Origin: Paracidovorax oryzae ATCC 19882
GTDB lineage: Bacteria; Pseudomonadota; Gammaproteobacteria; Burkholderiales; Burkholderiaceae_C
Direction: 5' to 3'
DNA length: 64,000 nt
Assembly: GCF_000687165.1 (NCBI RefSeq)
Contig: NZ_JMKU01000001.1
Coordinates: 248,001-312,000 of the forward strand
Shown: positions 1 through 9,000 of the stretch, one piece after another
Numbering within the stretch: the first letter of the stretch is position 1
Layout of the letters: every line of letters starts with the position of its first letter
Made by a program: the position numbers and the translations under genes
Notes under the pieces: generated by a model
Database searches by the model: none
Told to the model about the DNA's origin: nothing
Seen by the model: the letters and a program-made list of their open reading frames with translations, nothing else

Positions 1-214
1 GCTGCTGCATGAGCGACTCCACCTGCTGGCGCACCTGCTCCTGCACCTGCCGGCCCTGCATCTGCACCGTGGGGGCCGACGCGCCGGAGGCCGGCACCTG
101 CGCGCCCGGCACCACCGGCACCGCCACGCGCGTGCCGCCCACCTGCTGCTTCACCAGCAGGGCCACCACGGCCAGTGCCACCAGCAGGCCCACCAGTCCC
201 AATGCCATGCGCAT
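1..214 (-). CDS. Small membrane-anchored hypothetical protein (C-terminus cut by window)
   Basis: Not recognised as a named family. The visible part is 71 residues, running off the window edge. It opens with a hydrophobic stretch at about residues 4-21 (Ala/Leu/Val/Gly), which reads as a signal anchor. A Val/Pro/Ala stretch follows, then a glutamine-rich tail with regular charged residues that could form a coil. The start is the ATG preceded by AGGAG at 7 nt; a second in-frame ATG lies two codons later. The gene is preceded by the terminator of the upstream binding-protein gene, so it probably has its own promoter. Confidence 0.6.
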   Translation of the reverse strand, partial: MRMALGLVGLLVALAVVALLVKQQVGGTRVAVPVVPGAQVPASGASAPTVQMQGRQVQEQVRQQVESLMQQ

Positions 215-265
215 ACCGTCGCTCCTCGTTCATCACCGCTGCTCGGGCGGCATGCCCGCCCTCGC

Positions 266-309
266 CAAAAACAGGCGTGCCGCGCCCGGAGACCCGGGCG
301 CGGCACGCC
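266..309 (-). terminator. Rho-independent terminator after the ABC binding-protein gene
   Basis: A perfect 15-bp GC-rich stem (arms 274-288 and 295-309) with a 6-nt loop is followed, reading the minus strand, by five T residues (267-271). It lies about 65 nt past the stop of the binding-protein gene. Confidence 0.9.
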
Positions 310-373
310 ACTGTATCGGAAGCGGCGCCGCCGGCGGCGATGCCGCGGCGCACCGGGCACAGGCAGCCTCGGC

Positions 374-1534
374 TCAGTTCAGCGCGACGCGCGCGTTGGC
401 CGGATAGTGGTAGAGCGTCACGGCAGGCGCCGTCAGCTCGCCCTTGGGCGTGAAGGACACGTTGGCGGTCACTCCCTTGTACTGGGTCTTGGCGATGAAG
501 GGGGTGTAGACCTTCGGATCCACCGAGTCGGCGCGCTTCATGGCGTCCACCAGCACCATGGCGGCGTCGTAGGCGTAGGGGCTGTAGATCTGGAACTGGC
601 CGGGGAACTTGGCGTCGTAGCGCTTCTTCCACTCCGCGCCGCCCTGCATCTTCGCAACGGACGCGCCGCCCGTGGCACAGGTCACGTTCTTGAGCGCCGC
701 CGACTTGGCGGACAGGTCGGGCAGCTTCTCGGTGCAAAGCGCGTCGCCGCCGAAGAACTTCACGTCGCCCATGCCCAGCTGCTCCATCTGGCGCAGCATC
801 GGGCCGGCCTGGGCATCGAGGCCGCCATAGAAGATCGCGTCGGGCTTCTTCGGCTTGATGGAGGTCAGGATGGCCATGAAGTCGGTGGCCTTGTCATTGG
901 TGAACTCCTCGGCCACCACCTTCAGGCCCTTCTGCAGCGCCGTGGCCTTGAACACCTGGGCCACGCCCTGACCGTAGGCCGTGCGGTCGTCGATGACGGC
1001 GACGGTCTTGAGCTTGAGGTGGTCGGCCGCGTAGATGGCCAGGGCGGCGCCCAGGGCGCTGTCGTTGGCGATCAGGCGGAACGTGGTCTTGTAGCCCGGC
1101 TTGGTCAGGTCGGGATTGGTGGCGGCGGCCGTGATGTTCGGCAGGCCGCACTTGTCGTAGAGCGAGGACGCCGGGATGGAGGTGCCCGACTGCAGGTGGC
1201 CGACCACGCCCGCCACCTTCAGGTCGCAGAACTTCTGTGCGATGGCCGTGGCCTGGCGCGGATCGCCTGCATCGTCTTCCGCGGCGATTTCGAAGCGGAT
1301 TTTCTTGCCGCCGATGACGAGGTTCTGCGCGTTGAGGTCGTCCACCGCCATGCGCACGCCGTTTTCGGTGTCCTTGCCGATGTGCGCGATGCCGCCGGAG
1401 ACGGGGCCGGCATGGCCGATCTTGACGGTCTGCACGTCCTGCGCGCCAGCAGGCGCGGCGGCGAAGGCGGACAGCACGGCGGCAGCGGCCGCGGCACGGG
1501 GCAGCGAGGGGAGGAAGCGGAAAACGGAAGGCAC
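374..1534 (-). CDS. ABC transporter periplasmic branched-chain amino acid (LivJ/LivK-type) binding protein
   Basis: Predicted extracytoplasmic solute-binding protein of the Peripla_BP_6 family, 386 residues, the usual length. An N-terminal signal peptide (Arg, then an Ala-rich core, cleavage near APAGAQ) leads into VKIGHAGPVSGGIAHIGKD, the characteristic first strand and ligand loop of LivJ-type proteins. Two Rossmann-like lobes follow. The start is a GTG, chosen because AGGAGA lies 8 nt upstream; there is no ATG near the signal sequence. No permease or ATPase gene is adjacent, so it is an orphan binding protein here or serves a transporter elsewhere. The substrate cannot be read from sequence; leucine/isoleucine/valine or an aromatic acid are both possible for this family. 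Confidence 0.9.
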   Translation of the reverse strand: MPSVFRFLPSLPRAAAAAAVLSAFAAAPAGAQDVQTVKIGHAGPVSGGIAHIGKDTENGVRMAVDDLNAQNLVIGGKKIRFEIAAEDDAGDPRQATAIAQKFCDLKVAGVVGHLQSGTSIPASSLYDKCGLPNITAAATNPDLTKPGYKTTFRLIANDSALGAALAIYAADHLKLKTVAVIDDRTAYGQGVAQVFKATALQKGLKVVAEEFTNDKATDFMAILTSIKPKKPDAIFYGGLDAQAGPMLRQMEQLGMGDVKFFGGDALCTEKLPDLSAKSAALKNVTCATGGASVAKMQGGAEWKKRYDAKFPGQFQIYSPYAYDAAMVLVDAMKRADSVDPKVYTPFIAKTQYKGVTANVSFTPKGELTAPAVTLYHYPANARVALN

Positions 1535-1676
1535 TTCGGAGGTCTCCTGACAGTCTCGGGAATGGCGGAAAAATGCACCGCACGGGGCGGCGCCGGGGCT
1601 ATCGTACCGGCAGTCGCACCATTTCGGAGCGAAGCGGCGCCAAATCGGTGCAAGCGGTGACGCGGCCGCCAGCCGC

Positions 1677-2696
1677 TCAACCTGGAGCGCGCGGCGCCGT
1701 ACGCGCCAGGGGGATGGGTGCCTTGGGCTTCCAGTCCACGGCCACGGGCAGGCCGAGCCGCGAGAACATGTCCGCCACCGATTGCAGGTGCGCGGGCACG
1801 CGGTCTTCGTATTCGCTGAAACGGCCGGAATCGTTGTCGATGCACAGAGTGCCGTCCGGGCGGGCATACAGCATCCCGCTGATATGCGCCTGCGGCAGGC
1901 CGCGCGTGGCCTGCCACGGTTCGGCGACGAGCGAGCCACCCACCAGCGTCACGTGGCCCAGCATGAATTGGCGTGGATCGGGGGCCGCATCCCCGGCGGC
2001 GTCCTTCTTCTCCTTCTTTTCCTCCTTCTGTTTTTTCTCCTTCATGGCCGCCGGCGCTCGCGAGGCATCCTCCGCCTTCTTCCGGAGACCGGCCGCGACC
2101 TGTTCGCGCACCTCTTCGGGGGCGCCAACCAGCACTTCGCCGATGACCAGAGAGCCGTTGGCGGAGATATCCCACTTGTACTGGACGCGATGGGTGCGCA
2201 GGTCGTCCAGGCGCAGTAGATCCTGCAGCGGGCCCACGCCGGTGCGTGAGGCATCGGCCGGCCTATCGACCCGCCGCACCGCCTCCAGGTCGGCCTGCCG
2301 GCGGATAAAGAATGTGCTGGTTTCCGGGCCCTGGTGCTCGGCGATGAGCACCCGCGTCGGATTGATGCGCACCCGGCGATAGCCGTGCCGAGCCGGTTCG
2401 AGTTCCTGCTCCTGGATCGGGCTGCGGTAGCTCACCTGGCCATCCGCCCCGGTTTTTGCCTTCCCCCGCGCGGGCTGGCAGCTGCCGAACCGGGCCGCCA
2501 GAGCGGCCTCGCGGCGTATCCCGGCCTTTCGATCACGCTCCGACAGCGGAGTCAGGTGCGGCGACGAGAGCGAGCGCCGCAAGGGCGTGGCGGCGGGCTC
2601 GGGGTGGCCTGGCGCCGCGAGGCCGCGGTCTGCAGGGGCACCGTGCAGCGATGCAGCAGGTGGAAGAGAACTGGACCGGAGAGGTGAAAGGGGCAT
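1677..2696 (-). CDS. Uncharacterised protein, candidate type III secretion effector
   Basis: Family not recognised. The first 50 of 339 residues are Ser/Pro/Ala/Leu-rich with no acidic residue before D23, as in many type III secretion signals. There is no hydrophobic signal peptide or membrane segment. A lysine/glutamate-rich linker (about 219-232) separates two globular-looking parts. The C-terminal part carries a conserved-looking block, HISGMLYARPDGTLCIDNDSG, at about 271-291, with several acidic and aromatic residues. The start is the first ATG after a candidate promoter; no clear ribosome-binding site precedes it. The gene stands alone and diverges from rlhA. A PIP-box-like sequence lies upstream (separate entry). 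Alternatives are a lineage-specific cytosolic protein or an effector of another secretion system. Confidence 0.55.
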   Translation of the reverse strand: MPLSPLRSSSLPPAASLHGAPADRGLAAPGHPEPAATPLRRSLSSPHLTPLSERDRKAGIRREAALAARFGSCQPARGKAKTGADGQVSYRSPIQEQELEPARHGYRRVRINPTRVLIAEHQGPETSTFFIRRQADLEAVRRVDRPADASRTGVGPLQDLLRLDDLRTHRVQYKWDISANGSLVIGEVLVGAPEEVREQVAAGLRKKAEDASRAPAAMKEKKQKEEKKEKKDAAGDAAPDPRQFMLGHVTLVGGSLVAEPWQATRGLPQAHISGMLYARPDGTLCIDNDSGRFSEYEDRVPAHLQSVADMFSRLGLPVAVDWKPKAPIPLARTAPRAPG

Positions 2697-2730
2697 GGAT
2701 TGGATCGTGCAAAGGTTCTGGAGCGCATCG

Positions 2731-2793
2731 AGGCTATGGCTTGCCAGGCAATTCGGGCAGGCTCCGGGCGAAGCCGGGCTGCCACGGGCCGAA
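2731..2793 (-). promoter_or_regulatory. PIP-box-like element and -10 box upstream of the effector candidate
   Basis: Reading the minus strand, TTCGG (2793-2789) and TTCGC (2772-2768) are separated by 16 nt, one more than the canonical TTCGB-N15-TTCGB element bound by HrpX/HrpB-type activators. TAGCCT (2736-2731), a YANNNT -10 box, starts 32 nt after the second half-site, within 1 nt of the usual 30-32 nt. TTCG is common in GC-rich DNA, so the match could be chance. Confidence 0.4.
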
Positions 2794-2833
2794 GTGCTGC
2801 GACGGCCGGAGCCCTTGGGCGCCAGCCTCCTGG

Positions 2834-2839
2834 GATAAT
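2834..2839 (+). promoter_or_regulatory. -10 box of rlhA, close to the start codon
   Basis: GATAAT lies with only 8 nt between it and the rlhA ATG, which predicts transcription starting at or within a couple of bases of the start codon. No good -35 hexamer is visible at 17 nt. Confidence 0.5.
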
Positions 2840-2847
2840 CGCGCTCC

Positions 2848-4857
2848 ATGTCCCTCCTGCCCCACCAGCTCGAACTGCTCTCCCCCGCCCGCGACGCCGA
2901 CATCGGCATCGAGGCGGTCAACCATGGCGCGGATGCCGTCTATATCGGCGGACCGGCCTTCGGCGCGCGGGCCAGCGCGGGCAACGAAATGCGCGACCTG
3001 GAGCGGCTGATCCGCCATGCGCACCGCTTCCACAGCCGCATCTTCGTCACGCTCAATACCATCCTGCGCGACGATGAACTGGAAGGCGCCCGCCGCATGG
3101 CCTGGCAGGTGTACGAGGCCGGCGCCGACGCGCTCATCATCCAAGACATGGGCCTGCTGGAAATCGACCTGCCCCCCATCCAGCTGCACGCGAGCACCCA
3201 GACGGACATCCGCACGCCCGAAAAGGCGCGATTCCTGCAGGACGCCGGGCTGTCGCAGATCGTGCTGGCGCGCGAGCTCACGGTGCAGGAGATCGCGGCC
3301 ATCCGCGCGGCGACCGATCCGGAGCGCTGCACGATCGAGTTCTTCATCCACGGCGCGCTCTGCGTGGCCTACAGCGGCCAGTGCTACATCAGCCATGCGC
3401 ACACCGGCCGCAGCGCCAACCGCGGCGACTGCAGCCAGGCCTGCCGCCTGCCCTACCAGGTGACGGACGACGCCGGCCGCTTCATCGCGCACGACAAGCA
3501 CGTGCTCTCGATGAAGGACAACAACCAGTCGGCCAACCTGCGCCCCCTCATCGACGCAGGAGTGCGCAGCTTCAAGATCGAAGGGCGCTACAAGGACATG
3601 GCCTACGTGAAGAACGTCACGGCCCACTACCGCCGGCTGCTCGACGAGATCATCGAGGAGCGCGAGACCTCCGCCGCGCCCCTTGCGCGCTCGTCCAGCG
3701 GCCAGACGCGCTTCACCTTCACGCCCGACCCGAACCAGAACTTCAACCGCGAGTTCACCGACTATTTCGTGAACGGCCGCAAGGAAGACATCGGCGCCTT
3801 CGACACGCCCAAGAACCCCGGCCAGGCGATCGGCTGGGTCACGCAGGTGGGCCCGAACTGGATCGAACTGGAAACCCACGCGCCCGACACGGTGCTGCAC
3901 AACGGCGACGGCCTGTGCTACTGGGACCTGCAGAAGGAGCTCGTGGGCGTGGCGATCAACCGCGCCGAGGCGGCACCCGGCAAGTCACGCAACCACTGGC
4001 GCGTGTTCCCGAAGGACCCGATGGAGGGTTTCAAGGACCTGCGCCGCGGCACCGAGATCAACCGCAACCGGGACATGGACTGGGTGCGCACGCTCGAGAA
4101 GAAATCCAGCGAGCGGCGCATCGGCCTGTGGGCGCATTTCACGGACACCGACGCCGGCTTCGCCCTCACGCTGACCGACGAGGACGGCTTCACCGGCACC
4201 GCCGGGGTGGCGCATGCGCACGAGCCGGCCACCGATGCGGCGCGCGCGGAAGGCGCCCTGCGCGAGCAGATCGCCCGCTTCGGCGCCACGATCTTCCACG
4301 CGCACGACATCGCCATCGCGATGCGGCAGCCGTGGTTCGTGCCCGCCTCCGTGCTGAATCCGCTGCGCCGCGATGCCGTGGCCGCCCTGGAGGCGGCGCG
4401 CTCCGGGGGCCTGCAGCGCCTGCCCCGCGCGCGCCCCGTGGAGCCGCCGGCACCCTTCCCCGAAGACACCCTCACCTACCTGGCCAACGTGTTCAACCAG
4501 AAGGCGCACGACTTCTACATGAAGCACGGCGTGAAGGTGATCGACGCGGCCTACGAAAGCCAGGAAGAGGACGGCGAGGTGAGCCTGATGATCACCAAGC
4601 ACTGCGTGCGCTTTTCCATGAGCCTGTGCCCCAAGCAGGCCAAGGGCGTGATCGGGGTCAAGGGCACCATCAAGGCCGAGCCCCTGCACCTGATCAACGG
4701 CAAGGAAAAACTCACCCTGCGCTTCGACTGCAAGCCCTGCGAGATGCACGTGGTGGGCCGGATCAAGAAATCGGTGCAGAACCAGCAGGCGCGCGAGGCG
4801 CAGGCGGTGCCGATGCAGTTCTACCGCACGCGGCCGGTGCCCGGCGCGCCGCACTGA
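2848..4857 (+). CDS. rlhA: 23S rRNA C2501 hydroxylase RlhA (U32 peptidase-like family)
   Basis: RlhA forms 5-hydroxycytidine at position 2501 of 23S rRNA. The protein is 669 residues, close to the roughly 650 of the E. coli protein, and longer than the short U32 members (TrhP, UbiU/V). The N-terminal TIM-barrel begins ELLSPARDADIGIEAVNHGADAVYIGG. A cysteine set at C172, C179, C195 and C199 matches the place where this superfamily holds an iron-sulfur cluster. A C-terminal U32-specific domain contains SLCPKQAKGVIGVKG. It is monocistronic. No Shine-Dalgarno sequence precedes the ATG, and a -10 box sits almost on the start codon, suggesting a leaderless or nearly leaderless message. Confidence 0.9.
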   Translation: MSLLPHQLELLSPARDADIGIEAVNHGADAVYIGGPAFGARASAGNEMRDLERLIRHAHRFHSRIFVTLNTILRDDELEGARRMAWQVYEAGADALIIQDMGLLEIDLPPIQLHASTQTDIRTPEKARFLQDAGLSQIVLARELTVQEIAAIRAATDPERCTIEFFIHGALCVAYSGQCYISHAHTGRSANRGDCSQACRLPYQVTDDAGRFIAHDKHVLSMKDNNQSANLRPLIDAGVRSFKIEGRYKDMAYVKNVTAHYRRLLDEIIEERETSAAPLARSSSGQTRFTFTPDPNQNFNREFTDYFVNGRKEDIGAFDTPKNPGQAIGWVTQVGPNWIELETHAPDTVLHNGDGLCYWDLQKELVGVAINRAEAAPGKSRNHWRVFPKDPMEGFKDLRRGTEINRNRDMDWVRTLEKKSSERRIGLWAHFTDTDAGFALTLTDEDGFTGTAGVAHAHEPATDAARAEGALREQIARFGATIFHAHDIAIAMRQPWFVPASVLNPLRRDAVAALEAARSGGLQRLPRARPVEPPAPFPEDTLTYLANVFNQKAHDFYMKHGVKVIDAAYESQEEDGEVSLMITKHCVRFSMSLCPKQAKGVIGVKGTIKAEPLHLINGKEKLTLRFDCKPCEMHVVGRIKKSVQNQQAREAQAVPMQFYRTRPVPGAPH

Positions 4858-5077
4858 CATCGGCACGGGCCAGTCCCTGTTGCATTCCATCCTGCGGGGA
4901 AATTCCGAATATCCGCAAGGTGGGCTGATCCATCGGCGAGTTTCCACCGTACAAGCCGAAACAATTGGATACTATTAGCCAGGCTGTCGTGCCATGCGTC
5001 CGGGAGGGTGATGCGGCGCGAATGCCGGAGCATGGGGCACGCGAGGCCCTGCCCATCACCAGAGACAAGGATCCACG

Positions 5078-6019
5078 GTGGATTCACATCAATCCGCGGC
5101 GCTTGCGTCCAGCCTGCAACCGCACCAGCACGGCCTGTCCGTGCTGGTGGTGGACGACCAGCCCGCCAACATCCGGATCCTCCACGCCCTGCTCGGAGAA
5201 GAGTTCGACATCCGCATGGCGACGAGCGGCGAGGACGCCCTGCGCCTGATCCATGATTCGCCCCCCGATCTCATCCTGCTGGACATCGAAATGCCCGGCA
5301 TGTCGGGATACGACGTATGCAGGCAACTGAAGGCAGCGGAAGACACCCTGCATATCCCGGTCATTTTCATCACCGCGCACAACACGCCCGAAGACGAGTC
5401 CCTGTGTTTCCGGGTGGGTGCCGTGGACTTCATCGGCAAGCCCATCAACCCGGAGGTGGCGAAAGCACGCGTCCGCACGCACGCGCGTCTCAAGCGGCAA
5501 TCCGACCTGCTGCGCGATCTCGCATTCGTTGACGGATTGACGGGAGTGGCGAACCGCCGGAAGTTCGACGCGGCGCTGGATGCGGAATGGCGGCGCTGCC
5601 TGCGCAACGGCACGCCGCTGTCGGTGGTGATGATCGACGTGGACCATTTCAAGCGCTACAACGACCATTACGGCCATGCCGCAGGGGACTCCTGCCTGCA
5701 GCGGGTGGCGCGGCAGCTGGCGCCGCCGCTGCAGCGATCGCACGACCTGGTCGCACGCTACGGTGGCGAGGAATTCGTCTGCCTGCTGCCGGATTGCGAC
5801 CTGCCCGGCGCGATGGCCAAGGCCGAAATCCTGCGGCAGGCCGTAGAGGTGCTGGCAATGGAGCACGCGGGCATCGCACCACCGGCGGTCGTGACGGTCA
5901 GCGTGGGAGTCGGCAGTGCGGTCCCGGCAGAGGATGCGTCCCCCTCCATGCTCGCGCGGTTGGCGGACCAGCACCTCTACCACGCAAAATCGGCGGGACG
6001 CAACCGCGTTTCAGGCTGA
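5078..6019 (+). CDS. Response regulator with diguanylate cyclase output (REC-GGDEF)
   Basis: Makes cyclic-di-GMP when phosphorylated. Residues 20-135 form a receiver domain with acidic pair D26/D27, phospho-acceptor D69 in LILLDIEMPG and K121. Residues 145-313 form a GGDEF domain with the active-site signature GGEEF at 229-233 and an intact inhibitory I-site, RSHD at 220-223, five residues before it. The start is a GTG with AAGGA 7 nt upstream; there is no better ATG. The hybrid kinase gene follows after 28 nt, so the two are likely co-transcribed and the kinase HPt domain probably phosphorylates this regulator. A weak promoter candidate, TACTAT, lies about 100 nt upstream. Architecture resembles PleD/WspR-type cyclases with one receiver. 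Confidence 0.92.
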   Translation: MDSHQSAALASSLQPHQHGLSVLVVDDQPANIRILHALLGEEFDIRMATSGEDALRLIHDSPPDLILLDIEMPGMSGYDVCRQLKAAEDTLHIPVIFITAHNTPEDESLCFRVGAVDFIGKPINPEVAKARVRTHARLKRQSDLLRDLAFVDGLTGVANRRKFDAALDAEWRRCLRNGTPLSVVMIDVDHFKRYNDHYGHAAGDSCLQRVARQLAPPLQRSHDLVARYGGEEFVCLLPDCDLPGAMAKAEILRQAVEVLAMEHAGIAPPAVVTVSVGVGSAVPAEDASPSMLARLADQHLYHAKSAGRNRVSG

Positions 6020-6047
6020 GACGCGAGCTGGCCCGGAGGCGCCGACC

Positions 6048-9000
6048 GTGAAGAAACTCGTCTTCCTGCGCTGGGCCCCCTTGCTCGGGTTGCTCGTGGG
6101 CGGGGTGCTGGCCGTCTGGATCGGCCTGTACGTGGACCGGGACAACCGGGCCAAGCTGGAAGAGAACTTCCAGTTGGTGGCCCAGCGCGCCACCGTGCAG
6201 CTGCAGCGGCGCATGGAGCTGTACGAGTATGGGTTGCGGGGCACCCGGGGCGCCTTGATCGCGGGCGGGCAGGAGCGGATCACCCGGAAGGTCTTCCAGC
6301 GCTACTCCGCTTCGCGGGACTATTCCCGCGAATTCGCGGGGGCCAGGGGCTTCGGTTTCGTGCGGCGCGTCGCTTCGGGCGACGAGGCGCGCTTCGTGCA
6401 GGCAGCCCGCCAGGACGGGTGGCCCGGCTTCTCCGTCCGGCAGTTGGCTCCGCATCCGGGCGAGCGGTATGTCATCCAGTACATCGAACCCGTGGACAAC
6501 AACCGCCCGGCGGTGGGGCTGGACATCGCGTCGGAAGACAATCGCCGCCACGCGGCCCTGCGGGCGCTGCGTACGGGCGTCGCATCGATCACCGACCCGA
6601 TCACGCTGGTCCAGGCGGACGGCAAGAAGAACCAGGGTTTCCTCATCCTGCTGCCGGTATACCGGGAAGGCGCACCGGTAGCCTCCGAGGCGGAAAGGGA
6701 TGCCGCCGGCTACGGCTGGGTGTACACCCCCCTGACGATCGAGGAAGTCCTGCGCGACTTCGACTTCTACGACGGGCGCATCGCCCTGGGCCTGAGCGCG
6801 GTCGAGGAGGACGGGAACATCCGGCACTTCTACTCGAGTGCAGACATGTCCTGGCCCCACCCCGCCCTGCCGGAGACCACCTCGCATATCGTGATCTATG
6901 GCAAGGAATGGCGCATCACGGTGCAGGCGCTTCCGGCGCTGGCGGGATATCTCAACCTGACCTCGCCCTGGCGGACGTCGGCTCTGGTGGTTGTGCTGAG
7001 CCTGCTGGCCACGGTCGCCACCTTCGCGCTGCAGACGACGAATGCGCGCGTGCAGCGGCTGGCCGCGGAGGCCCGGCTCAATGAAACCAATTCGCGCTAC
7101 CGCCAGCTCATCGACGGCGTGAAGGACTACGCCATCGTCCAGCTCGATCCCCAGGGCATCGTCGTGGGCTGGAACAGCGGGGCCGAACGCATCAAGGGCT
7201 ACACGGCCAGCGAAATCGTGGGCCGCCACATGTCCGTGTTCTATCCGCCCGACCAGTCGGACCCGGACGACCTCGCCCTGAAGCTGGAGACAGCGCGGCA
7301 GGAAGGGTTCAGCCACGACGAGGGCTGGCGAGTGCGCAAGGATGGATCGCTGTTCTGGGCCAGCGTCACCCTCACGCCGATCTACGACGACGAGCACCGC
7401 CTTACCGGCTATTCGAAGATCGCGCGCGATCTCAATGAGCGGCGCGAGCAGGAGCTCGAGCGCAACCGCCTTTTCGGATTGCAGAAGGCCATCCTGGACA
7501 ACGCCGGCGTGGCGATCATCGCCACCGGCATGGATGGCACCATCACGATGTTCAACTCCAGCGCGGAGCGCCTGCTGGGCTATGCCGCGGACGAGATCAT
7601 CGGTAAAGCCACGCCTGCAGCCTTCCACGACCGCGAGGAGGTCGCCGAGCGCGCCCGTGCGCTGTCCGCGGAACTCGGCACGCCGATGAAGCCGGGCCTG
7701 GCGGTGCTGGGCGCCAAGGCCCTGAACGGCCAGGTGGATACGAACGAGTGGACCTACATCGCGCGGGACGGCAGGCGCATCCCCGTGCTGCTGTCCGTCA
7801 CCGGCATCTTCGACGAGCAGCAGCGCCCCCTGGGAACACTCGGGGTGGCAGCCGACCTGAGCGAGCAGAAAAGGTACCAATCGGAACTGGAGAACGCCCG
7901 CGAGGCCGCAGAACGCGCGAATGCGGCCAAGAGCAGCTTCCTGGCCAACATGAGCCATGAGATCCGCACCCCGATGAATGCAATCATGGGCATGACCCAG
8001 CTGGTGCTCCAGGACCCGCTCGAGGCCCGGCAGCGCGACATGCTCGAAAAGGCCTTCGCTGCCTCGAGGGCGCTGCTGCACATCCTCAACGACGTGCTGG
8101 ACTACTCCAAGGTGGAAGCCGGCCACATGCGCCTGGAAGAGCGCGAGCTCTCCCTGGAAACCCTGCTGGCCAACAGCGCCTCGATGTTCACGCACCAGGC
8201 AGGGCAGAAAGGACTGGAGTTCGTCATCGACGTGTCGCGGGACCTTCCCGCGCAGGTCATCGGCGACCCGCTGCGTCTGGCCCAGGTACTCTCCAACCTG
8301 CTGAGCAACGCCTTGAAGTTCACTGCCAGCGGCTCGGTCATCCTCGGCGTGGAGGTGCTCCGGAAAACGGCCCGGGAATGCCGGCTGCGCTTCAGCGTGA
8401 AGGATTCCGGCATCGGCATGAATCCCGGGCAGATCGAGCAACTGTTCAAGCCCTTCATACAGGCCGACACATCGATCACGCGCAAGTACGGCGGGACGGG
8501 GCTGGGATTGAGCATCTGCAAGCGCCTGGTCGAATTGATGGGCGGGACGATGGAAGTCCGCAGCGCACCCGGGGCCGGCAGCGTTTTCTCTTTCGACATC
8601 GACATGGCGGTGGCCGGGGATGAGGGGCCCGCTCCGGCGGCGGCCCGGCAGATGCGCTTCAGGCGCGCGCTCATCGTCGATGACCAGCCCGCCGCCGCCC
8701 AGGTGCTGCAGCTGATGCTGCACAGCTGGGGCATCCCGGCCGAATGCCTGGACAACGCCCCGGACGCGGTCGCACGGCTGCAGGCCGCCGAAGCCGAAGG
8801 CCAGCCATGCGACTTGCTGCTGGCGGACTGGCAAATGCCCGGGACGGACGGCCTGGAACTGGTCCGGCAGGTCGAAGCGCTCGAGGCGCGGCAGGCCATC
8901 GCGCGCCGGCCCACGATCCTGATATTCAGTTCGCACAGTCCTGACGAACTGCTGCAGGGCATGCAGCGGCACGACATCGCCGCCCTGGTGCCCAAGCCCG

